From NCBI GenBank assembly GCA_002423155.1, contig DIUV01000042.1:1-52032 (forward strand): 52,032 nucleotides of DNA, given 5' to 3'. The notes under the pieces were generated by a model. It searched no databases. It was not told the origin of the DNA and saw only the letters and a list, made by a program, of their open reading frames with translations. The DNA is from Alphaproteobacteria bacterium UBA6149. GTDB taxonomy: Bacteria > Pseudomonadota > Alphaproteobacteria > Rickettsiales > UBA998. Within the stretch, counting starts at the first letter, position 1; every line of letters starts with the position of its first letter. The position numbers and the translations under genes were made by a program. Of the stretch, positions 33,050-40,461 are shown piece by piece.

Positions 33050-34507
33050 ATGGATTTTGAAAAAAAATTTAAAGAAGAATGTATAAAAGGAGAAAAGGTG
33101 AAGGATTCTCCTTGGCCATTAAAAGTGTTTCGTTCTATTTTACGTTCAGAAAATCCATATGGTAATAGGATATCTGAAATACATCATGTGTATGAGTTTA
33201 ATGAACTTGTTAATGGAAATAATTTAGATAGTAATTGGTTTAGTGATTCTAGTCTCCCTAGAACAAAGATTCATGAATTGGTTAAGAATCTTCAAACTGA
33301 AGGCAAGGAGTTATATAATTTATTTGGCGATGGAATGCTTGGAGTCTTAAAAGATGGACCAACCAATGGTATAGATTTTACTCAACCAAGAAATTTTAGT
33401 GCTGGAGGAATAGAAGCTACCAATAGAGAATTAGCATCGAAACAATATGTGTTTAAGTTTTTTCAAATAGTAAAAGAAGAATCTCGCCTCTCATTATTAT
33501 ATGAAGACAACTTAATTAGCAAAGATGAGTTCACAAAAGGTATGAAAAAATGCGCATACGATGTCAATCGTTGCGGATTTAATGGTTTATGGCGTATGTT
33601 GCGAACCATTCCAGAACTTGAGCAACATTTAACCGAAATATCTGAAAATTTGCACCCTAATATGGTGCCAAAAATTAAGGTTACTTATGGAAAAGGTCGG
33701 GATATATCCGAAACAGAATGGGCAGCAAACCCGACTAGGGTTGCCTATATTAATAGTGAAATAGATTACATAAACTCCAAAAATTATCCCATAGATAAAC
33801 ATGAAAAAGAAATGGAATCAGCCCTGCGCCGTGCGTTTCCAAAATCTTATGCAAAAGCGGCAGATGATCGCATATCACTTACCAGAAACGAATTGTCTTT
33901 TTATAAAAAATTAAAAGATGATATAGAAATCCCTAACGATACATTAAGAAAAGAAATTTACTCATCAAATGCGAACGAATGTATAGCAGCTGGCAGGCAT
34001 TATATAATAAAACACTGTCTTCCATTATCTGACCCAGCATGCGTTGCTGAATATCCATTATTGCATAATGTACATAGCACCATATTAGAAACTTTTCACA
34101 TTATTAAAACCGGAGGTCAAGAACCATTCATAAATCCTTTCATAAATTTAAAACCCACGACACAAAAACCAGTTTTTTCAGAAGATGGCAGCATAGATAG
34201 CGAATGCGCCCACCTAGACCCGAATAGTTTAGAAGATGAATCTATAAAATCAAAAAAAAACCCTGGCAAGAACGAGCCAACGAATCCAAGCACAAACTCC
34301 GCAGATACTTCTATCCCTAAACAAATACCAGAGAATAAGCTAACAAGTGCAGCTGATGAGGTTTTAGCTGATACTAAAAAATCGCTATTTAGTGGGAAAA
34401 ATATTGTAATCGGCATGTGCTTAGCTGGGGTTGGAGCTATTGGTTATTTTGTCTATCGACATACTCATGAAAACAAAGCAACACCATCGCAAAACTTGTC
34501 ACGCTAA
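33050..34507 (+). CDS. unknown protein with C-terminal membrane anchor, 485 aa
   Basis: Not recognised. Most of the protein (1-340) is hydrophilic and mixed helical, with a few Cys and the segments LYNLFGDGMLGVLKDGPTNG and YVFKFFQIVKEE. A low-complexity Ser/Asn/Lys/Pro linker (about 385-430) leads to a single C-terminal transmembrane segment, NIVIGMCLAGVGAIGYFVYR (451-470), and a 15-residue polar tail. This is the layout of a tail-anchored protein, unusual in bacteria. It is AT-rich, has no clear ribosome site, and is divergent from the 1007-aa membrane protein, which suggests a functional pair. It ends 4 nt from the convergent fadN-type gene. Confidence 0.6.
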   Translation: MDFEKKFKEECIKGEKVKDSPWPLKVFRSILRSENPYGNRISEIHHVYEFNELVNGNNLDSNWFSDSSLPRTKIHELVKNLQTEGKELYNLFGDGMLGVLKDGPTNGIDFTQPRNFSAGGIEATNRELASKQYVFKFFQIVKEESRLSLLYEDNLISKDEFTKGMKKCAYDVNRCGFNGLWRMLRTIPELEQHLTEISENLHPNMVPKIKVTYGKGRDISETEWAANPTRVAYINSEIDYINSKNYPIDKHEKEMESALRRAFPKSYAKAADDRISLTRNELSFYKKLKDDIEIPNDTLRKEIYSSNANECIAAGRHYIIKHCLPLSDPACVAEYPLLHNVHSTILETFHIIKTGGQEPFINPFINLKPTTQKPVFSEDGSIDSECAHLDPNSLEDESIKSKKNPGKNEPTNPSTNSADTSIPKQIPENKLTSAADEVLADTKKSLFSGKNIVIGMCLAGVGAIGYFVYRHTHENKATPSQNLSR

Positions 34508-34511
34508 ATAT

Positions 34512-36848
34512 CTAATTCCGCAGCGGCTTATTATTCTCCAACATATATTGAATCCGCTCCAAGGTTTTTTTAGTTTTCACTAAATCCATAAAAGCATCAT
34601 GTTCTAAGTTCAAAATATCTTGTTCGGTTAGCTGCTCGGTAATGTCCGTATTACCACCCGTTAAAATAGTCGCGAGATGCTCGCTCACCAGTGCATCATG
34701 CTCACTAGCTTTGCCCGCAGCCATAAAGCCCGAAATTGCCATTTGCAGTGCGGCTTTGCCGGCTGCACCCGGTAATTGCAAAATTGCTGGTGCTGGTGGG
34801 GTGTAATTAGGTGCTAATGATAGACAAAGTTCCTTCGCATCTGCCAGCACGCGGTTGCGGTTCATGGAAATGCGCGACTTGGCGTTTAAAATGCCCATTT
34901 CCTGTGCGTCAATTGCCGAACCGGCAACTTTGGCGGTGGCAATCATTTCAAATATTTTGGAAATGGCGGGCATTTGTCCGCTGCCAGCGCGCCCATCACT
35001 ACCAGCACGAACTAACATTTCGGTACAGCCTCCCCAAGCAGGAATTACTCCTACGCCGACCTCGACTAAACCGGGATAGCTTTCTAAATGGGCTTGTACT
35101 GCATCCGAATGTAAGGCCAGCTCACAGCCGCCGCCTAGCGCCATGCCGGACAAAGCGGAAACTACCGGGAAGTTAGCATATTTTAAGCCCATATAAGCTT
35201 GCTGCCCTTGGCGGATTACGCCCGAAAGCATTTTCCAATCCGCGAGATTTGCTACATACATAAAAAAGGCGAGATTGGCTCCTACGGAGAATTGATCAGC
35301 ATCCGAGCCAATTACTAGACCGCGGAAATCTTTGGCAACCAAGTCGGGCAGGCTGCTCATCATTTCTAAAATATCGGCGTCGATGGAGTTCATTTTAGAG
35401 GTGAATTCTAAACCTGCTACCCCATCGCCCAAATCCCATAAGCGGCAAGAGGCGTTTTTGGCAACGGGTTTTTTGCCACGGGTATTATCTTTTAACAACC
35501 ATGCGCCTTCGGGCACTTTTATTGGTGTATAACCACCTGTAATTGCCCATTGATTACGCGCTTGCTCATCTTCGTTATAAAGCGTTTTTCCAGCCACGCG
35601 CAGCCATGCAGGCACGTCTAGTTTTTCTAATTCACATTGGCGTACTAACCACTGCGCGCCGCTTTCTTTTTCATCACCCAAACGATCAAGCAACTCGAAA
35701 GGACCGAATTTCCAATTATAACCCAATTTCATTGCGCTATCGACGGACAACAAATCGTCAGAAATTTCGGGGATTAACGACGCGGCATAATGCAAGGTTA
35801 GCACCAGTACCCGACGCGCATAATCACTGCCAATATCCCCTGCTTCTAACATGGCGCGTAAGCCTTGTTTGGCGGCGTCCACACTCGCTAACGTAGATTT
35901 TTTCTGGGGGCGATAATTGCCGCTGGCGAAATCAATCACCTCCATTTGTTTTTTGCCATCTTCACGGTTTAAGCGATAAAATCCGCCTTTGCCTTTGCGC
36001 CCAGTATAACCTTCGGAAATCATTTTTTTGATTAAATCTGGCTCCTGATAAAACCCGCGGAAAAAATCATTTTCGGGCAAGGTTTGCAGCAAAGCTTTAG
36101 CGATTAACGGCATTAAATCTATGCCGATTAAGTCAAACAATCCAAATATTGCGGTTTTGGGAATGCCTACGGGTTTGCCCATTACCGCATCCGCATCTTC
36201 TACCGAAATGCCCATGCGCACGGCTTCTAGCAGACCTGCCATCATCCAGAAAATGCCAATGCGGTTGGCTAAAAATCCCGGAGTGTCTTTGCAATGCACT
36301 ACGCCTTTGCCGAGTTTTTCATCCGCAAATTTTTCGATTTGTTTTAGTTTATTCGGATCCGTTTTTGCACCCCCGGCTAATTCCAGCAAACGCATAAAAC
36401 GGGGGGGATTAAAGAAATGCGCGATTAAAAAATCTTTTTGGAAAGCTTCGGATTGTCCCTCTGTTAATACATGCAATGGTAGCGTAGAAGTGTTGGAAGA
36501 AACCACCGAACCAGCTTTACGCACTGCATCTATCTGGCGGTAAACTTTATGTTTTACGGTTAAATCTTCTAAGACAGCTTCGACAATCCAATCTACATCG
36601 GCGAGTTTTTCTAAATCATCCTCCAAATTGCCGCAGGTGAGTAATTTTGCGCATTTAGGATTAGCAAAAGGTGACGGAGCTGCTTTAAGCATCCGCTCAT
36701 AAGCATTCTCGGTTAATTGGTTGCGATTTTCTGCGCCGTTAGGAACAATATCTAACAACAAAACCGGAATACCTGCATTGGCAAAATGCGCGGCAATACC
36801 ACTGCCCATAACGCCTGAGCCCAACACAGCAACTTTACGAATTTCCAT
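34512..36848 (-). CDS. fadN: 3-hydroxyacyl-CoA dehydrogenase / enoyl-CoA hydratase (FadN type)
   Basis: A 778-residue bifunctional beta-oxidation enzyme. The N-terminal NAD domain is clear (AVLGSGVMGSGIAAHFANAG), with the hydroxyacyl dehydrogenase signature in LIAHFFNPPRFMRLLEL. A crotonase-fold hydratase lies at about 480-700 (FRGLVIGSDADQFSVGANL, SALSGMALGGGCELALH). The dehydrogenase-first order is that of FadN-like proteins rather than FadB/FadJ. It lies 3 nt downstream of a small secreted-protein gene that itself overlaps the thiolase, so thiolase, small protein and this gene form an operon. Confidence 0.95.
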   Translation of the reverse strand: MEIRKVAVLGSGVMGSGIAAHFANAGIPVLLLDIVPNGAENRNQLTENAYERMLKAAPSPFANPKCAKLLTCGNLEDDLEKLADVDWIVEAVLEDLTVKHKVYRQIDAVRKAGSVVSSNTSTLPLHVLTEGQSEAFQKDFLIAHFFNPPRFMRLLELAGGAKTDPNKLKQIEKFADEKLGKGVVHCKDTPGFLANRIGIFWMMAGLLEAVRMGISVEDADAVMGKPVGIPKTAIFGLFDLIGIDLMPLIAKALLQTLPENDFFRGFYQEPDLIKKMISEGYTGRKGKGGFYRLNREDGKKQMEVIDFASGNYRPQKKSTLASVDAAKQGLRAMLEAGDIGSDYARRVLVLTLHYAASLIPEISDDLLSVDSAMKLGYNWKFGPFELLDRLGDEKESGAQWLVRQCELEKLDVPAWLRVAGKTLYNEDEQARNQWAITGGYTPIKVPEGAWLLKDNTRGKKPVAKNASCRLWDLGDGVAGLEFTSKMNSIDADILEMMSSLPDLVAKDFRGLVIGSDADQFSVGANLAFFMYVANLADWKMLSGVIRQGQQAYMGLKYANFPVVSALSGMALGGGCELALHSDAVQAHLESYPGLVEVGVGVIPAWGGCTEMLVRAGSDGRAGSGQMPAISKIFEMIATAKVAGSAIDAQEMGILNAKSRISMNRNRVLADAKELCLSLAPNYTPPAPAILQLPGAAGKAALQMAISGFMAAGKASEHDALVSEHLATILTGGNTDITEQLTEQDILNLEHDAFMDLVKTKKTLERIQYMLENNKPLRN

Positions 36849-36851
36849 TAT

Positions 36852-37220
36852 TTAATCTTCCTTTTTGGTGGTTTGCGCTTCTCGCTCCGACATACATTGT
36901 CCATCAGATGCTTTTGCAGTTTTTTGACAAATTATTTTCGGTGCAGGAAACATTTTATATTCCTTACATTTGGCAGATAATGATTCATTGAGTAAGAAAT
37001 CATAAGCTGGTGCTTTGCCCAGCGTACTAACTCCTACCCAATTTCCACACGCGCCTTGCATGGAGCTACAATTATCATCACTCTTACATTTTGACCAGGA
37101 ACTATCCCAGATGGGTTTGCTTACGGGTTTTATAGCGATAGGTTTTTTTTCTTCTGCCATTGCCACGGAAGACAGCACAATCCCAACCGACAACATAATA
37201 AAAATTTTAGAAAAAATCAT
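36852..37220 (-). CDS. secreted six-cysteine protein, 122 aa, unknown
   Basis: Begins MIFSKIFIMLSVGIVLSSVA with a probable signal-peptidase site AMA-EE after residue 21-22. The mature protein of about 100 residues has six Cys (WSKCKSDDNCSSMQGACGNW and three later), enough for three disulfides in the periplasm. No family is recognised. The ATG at 37220 overlaps the thiolase stop (ATGA), so it is translationally coupled; a longer frame from 37265 has no support. An exported Cys-rich protein between two cytosolic beta-oxidation enzymes is unexpected. Confidence 0.75.
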   Translation of the reverse strand: MIFSKIFIMLSVGIVLSSVAMAEEKKPIAIKPVSKPIWDSSWSKCKSDDNCSSMQGACGNWVGVSTLGKAPAYDFLLNESLSAKCKEYKMFPAPKIICQKTAKASDGQCMSEREAQTTKKED

Positions 37221-38323
37221 ATCCGCTCCAACACAGTGGCAATACCCTGACCACCACCAATGCACATTGCCGCCAGCGCGTATTTTCCATTATTGCGTTT
37301 TAATAATTGTGCGGCCTTGCCCGTAATGCGCGCGCCACTTGCTCCTAAAGGATGCCCCAGCGCAATAGCACCACCTTCGATATTTACCCGTTCTTGGTCT
37401 AAACCCATTTTCTGCAAACAGGCAATTGCTTGCACGGCAAATGCTTCATTTAATTCAATTACATCCATATCCTGCAAAGTTAACCCTGCTCGTTGCAAAG
37501 CTTTTTGCGCTGCCGCCACGGGGCCTAATCCCATAATTTCGGGCGCCAACCCCACCACTGCTTGCGAGCGAATTCTGGCTAGTTTAGGCAAATTATTTTT
37601 ATCCGCAGTAGCCTCGGAAGCAATCAGCAATGCACAAGCACCATCGGTTAAAGCAGATGCGGTGCCCGCAGTAACCGAGCCGTCTTTTTTGAAAACTGGG
37701 CTTAATGCTGCCAAGGCTTCTAAGCTAGTGGAACGAATACATTCATCTTTATTTATTGCACCTATCGCGATTATCTCATCGCTAAAATCTGCCTGCAACG
37801 CGCGTTGGTGACTGAGCAGGGCAAATTCCTCCTGCGCCTTTCTCGTAATTTCGCAACGGGTTGCCACTTCTTCTGCGGTTAACCCCATACTCATATAAGC
37901 TTCAGGTTGGTTTTTGTATAAGCTGGGATTGGGCAAAAGATTATATCCGCCAATGGGAATGCGCGTCATGGATTCTACCCCACCAGCAATAAATAATTCA
38001 CCTGCCCCAAGCGCAATCTTACCAACGGCGATATGAACCGCCTCCATCGACGAACCACAGAAACGATTAATCGTAGCACCCGCAACGGTAACGGGTAAAC
38101 CTGCTAAAAAGCCCACAATTCGCCCTAAATTCATGCCCTGTTCACCTTCGGGGAAAGCGCAGCCGATGAGCAAATCTTCGATAGCTTCGGGTTTAATATT
38201 ATTGCGGCTTAACAGACCCTGCACTACCCATGCCATTAAATCATCCGGACGAGTTTTTGCCAATCCCCCCTTATGTGCAGGGGTAAATGGTGAACGTACA
38301 AAATCAACGATAACACTCGACAT
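37217..38323 (-). CDS. fadA: acetyl-CoA acyltransferase (thiolase)
   Basis: Cleaves 3-ketoacyl-CoA to acetyl-CoA at the end of the beta-oxidation cycle. The 368-residue protein has the nucleophilic Cys in NRFCGSSMEA, the GGAIALGHPLGASG His motif and the second catalytic Cys in AMCIGGGQG; ELNEAFAVQA is also present. It is slightly shorter than the usual roughly 390. It is the first gene of the thiolase, six-Cys protein, FadN operon. Upstream is an imperfect inverted repeat at about 38347-38382 and then a series of repeats. Confidence 0.94.
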   Translation of the reverse strand: MSSVIVDFVRSPFTPAHKGGLAKTRPDDLMAWVVQGLLSRNNIKPEAIEDLLIGCAFPEGEQGMNLGRIVGFLAGLPVTVAGATINRFCGSSMEAVHIAVGKIALGAGELFIAGGVESMTRIPIGGYNLLPNPSLYKNQPEAYMSMGLTAEEVATRCEITRKAQEEFALLSHQRALQADFSDEIIAIGAINKDECIRSTSLEALAALSPVFKKDGSVTAGTASALTDGACALLIASEATADKNNLPKLARIRSQAVVGLAPEIMGLGPVAAAQKALQRAGLTLQDMDVIELNEAFAVQAIACLQKMGLDQERVNIEGGAIALGHPLGASGARITGKAAQLLKRNNGKYALAAMCIGGGQGIATVLERI

Positions 38324-38438
38324 GAAGATACTCCCAAATTACTGACAAAGACCTCTGCGTAATGCGCTGCGCGGAGATCTTTAAGATTGTCACTGTAACA
38401 AACCTAACATAAGCAGGTTAATTTTTCGTATGCTAAAT

Positions 38439-38644
38439 CACACTACCCGACACTTTTTTGACTAAACTTAATAATTATTATATATCAGCACTCTCCGTCG
38501 TCATCCCCGCCTTGTGCGGGGATCTAGGGCTACAAATTCGGTCTTTTTTGTGTCCTGAGATCACCGCGCAAGGCGGTGATGACGACGGAGAGTGTTTATA
38601 TTTAACAAACATTTTATGGCACCAAAAAAGTGTCGGGTAGTGTA
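38439..38644. mobile_element. 206-bp MITE-like element with 9-bp target duplication and nested palindrome
   Basis: Terminal inverted repeats of 22 bp (38439-38460 and 38623-38644) match at all but the outermost base. They are flanked by the 9-bp direct repeat atgctaaat (38430-38438 and 38645-38653), a convincing target-site duplication. Inside lies a second palindrome (about 38488-38598: ctctccgtcgtcatcccc with its complement at ggtgatgacgacggagag) whose core also occurs at 196-238. It has no coding capacity, so mobilisation must be in trans; the 9-bp duplication would fit an IS4-type transposase (inference). Confidence 0.85.
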
Positions 38645-38659
38645 ATGCTAAATAAATAA

Positions 38660-38679
38660 CCCCGCCCCAAGGGGCGGGG
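38660..38679. repeat. GC hairpin ccccgcccc-aa-ggggcgggg
   Basis: A perfect 9-bp stem with a 2-nt loop, just outside the right target duplication of the preceding element. No T tract is adjacent, so it is a structural repeat rather than a terminator. Confidence 0.6.
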
Positions 38680-38718
38680 AATAAATCCCCTGCGAGATTC
38701 AAGAAAATACCCCCCCAT

Positions 38719-38810
38719 CGTCATCTCGCCTGCGGACGGGATCCATGCCAAACCATTGGCTTAACAGCTAATTGATAGACATGGATACCGCTCTTCAGCG
38801 GTATGACAAC
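38719..38810. repeat. palindromic repeat (family D), copy 1
   Basis: Shares atccatgccaaaccatt, catggataccgctcttcagc and ggtatgacaa with 45774-45864, with most of the rest similar. Its ends gtcat.../...atgac pair, making a hairpin. Here it stands alone, while the second copy is enclosed in a 196-bp element. No gene is visible from 38324 to 38901. Confidence 0.8.
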
Positions 38811-38901
38811 GGATATATTGATTTCCAAAATACCTTATATATCAATACGTAGCCCTATTATTAATAACACTGTCGTGTAGGGTAGAAAATCACAGAGAAA
38901 A

Positions 38902-39651
38902 TTATTTCTTTTTCTCTGCGGGCTTCTTCACTGGAAATTCTGGCAATTTAGCAGCGGTTGCTTTGTCTAATTCTTCCATTTTTTTCAAGCGTTCTTCAAT
39001 AAAATAACGCATAAATACTAGTTCTTTTTCAGGAATATTCTGCGAGCTATCAATAATACCCTTCATAACCTGCAATGCAGCGTTAAACTCGCCACGTTTT
39101 TCATGAATGAAAGCAGATTGCTGCTGCGCCCATTGCGGAATATCTTTGGTAGTTTCTAACGGCTTTACTACTTTTAATGCCAGGTCACTATCTTTTAATT
39201 TATGTTGCGCTAAATAACCTGCTTGTACCAACCACCACCATTTTTTTTCGGGTCGTTCAAATGAATGTTTGTATAGATAATCAACCACATAAACCAAATC
39301 TGCACTATTTTGCGTCTGCGCAAAATAATAGGCAGAAAGCGACGGCAACAAATCGGAAGTTTTATCAAATTCATCTAATAATAAAAACCAGTCACGCACT
39401 TTTTCTAATTTATAATCACGCAAAGCAGTAGTACGCCCAAAAGTATCCCCAGCATTACCTAGCTGAAAAGCCAATAGGCGAAATAAAGTTTCATCATCCC
39501 CCAAAGATAAAGCCTGCAATAAAGTTTTAGAAGGAATATCGGGAACAATGCCCATTTCGGGCAATTTATTGCGAGTGTTCCACCAAAAACCACCTTGGCA
39601 AGCAAAGAAAATGGCAACTAATAATATCGGTAAAGTTTTTTTAGAAATCAT
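38902..39651 (-). CDS. membrane-anchored TPR-like protein, 249 aa
   Basis: N-terminal helix TLPILLVAIFFACQGGFWW is a membrane anchor or uncleaved signal. The rest is helical with repeat-like pairs (LVQAGYLAQHKLKDSDLALKV, AFIHEKRGEFNAALQVMKGI) suggesting tetratricopeptide-type repeats, then a Lys-rich tail (KKPAEKKK). Function is unknown. It follows the ABC-2 permease by 10 nt and probably shares a transcript with it. A stem cagagaaaa/ttttctctg overlaps its stop and may end the transcript. Confidence 0.7.
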   Translation of the reverse strand: MISKKTLPILLVAIFFACQGGFWWNTRNKLPEMGIVPDIPSKTLLQALSLGDDETLFRLLAFQLGNAGDTFGRTTALRDYKLEKVRDWFLLLDEFDKTSDLLPSLSAYYFAQTQNSADLVYVVDYLYKHSFERPEKKWWWLVQAGYLAQHKLKDSDLALKVVKPLETTKDIPQWAQQQSAFIHEKRGEFNAALQVMKGIIDSSQNIPEKELVFMRYFIEERLKKMEELDKATAAKLPEFPVKKPAEKKK

Positions 39652-39661
39652 AAACTGCCGC

Positions 39662-40423
39662 CTAAAATTGCTTCTTATTGAAATCTACCATTGCCGCCGC
39701 CAATAATAGAGGCAAATAAATTACCGCTTGCAGAGCAAATAAACGCCATTCCCCCACCTTTAGCCCATATAACAACCATTCCGTTTTGCCGAAGAAATCT
39801 AGGCGCGGCATAAAGATTGCCACACCTTCTACCGTGTCTTTGGCAAATATATTTACCCACAAACCTTTAAACATCAGGCGAGCTTGCACCGTTGCCAAAA
39901 AGAACCCCACCATGCGCGCCAGAATATAAAATCCTAAGCCCGAAATCACCGATACAACTGCACTTTGCATAATCAAAGCAGAAAACAAAGACAAGGCAAC
40001 GATAATTAAACTCTCAGCTAAGAAACTCAATCCCCACCACATAAAGCCCGACAAAGAAGGATGCCCAACCAAATAAAGGATTCCCATAGCGGTTGCCACC
40101 AATAATGCCGCCACCAAGGCAAACCCCGACCACCAGCCAAATACCAAGGCAATGCGTGAAACAGGGCGCGAAAGCATCAAATCAATCTCGCGCGTTTCAA
40201 AAGCTTGCCGCACATGAAAACTAACAAAAACAATCAACCCCACTACCACCACTAAGCGCATTACCGCCGCCGATATAACCAAAGCCATTTCGCGCTCTTC
40301 CACCAAAGAAGTTCCCGAAAGCGCAGTTGCTACCCCAGCAACCAAAATCATACCTAATATTAATGCCGGGAATAAACGATCACGCAAAGCAGTGAGCAAA
40401 ACATAATCTATAATCGTCTTCAT
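39662..40423 (-). CDS. ABC-2-type membrane permease
   Basis: A 253-residue integral membrane protein with about six hydrophobic segments (for example LVVVVGLIVFVSFHVR, ALVAALLVATAMGILYLVG, SLIIVALSLFSALIMQ, AVIYLPLLLAAAMVDF). The pattern FETREIDLMLSRPVSRIALVFG between helices is typical of ABC-2 transporter permeases. No ATP-binding subunit lies in the window. Neighbours are the secretin upstream and the TPR-like protein downstream on the same strand. Substrate unknown. Confidence 0.78.
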   Translation of the reverse strand: MKTIIDYVLLTALRDRLFPALILGMILVAGVATALSGTSLVEEREMALVISAAVMRLVVVVGLIVFVSFHVRQAFETREIDLMLSRPVSRIALVFGWWSGFALVAALLVATAMGILYLVGHPSLSGFMWWGLSFLAESLIIVALSLFSALIMQSAVVSVISGLGFYILARMVGFFLATVQARLMFKGLWVNIFAKDTVEGVAIFMPRLDFFGKTEWLLYGLKVGEWRLFALQAVIYLPLLLAAAMVDFNKKQF

Positions 40424-40461
40424 AATTATATTTCCTTAATATTTTTATATCATTTTTTATA

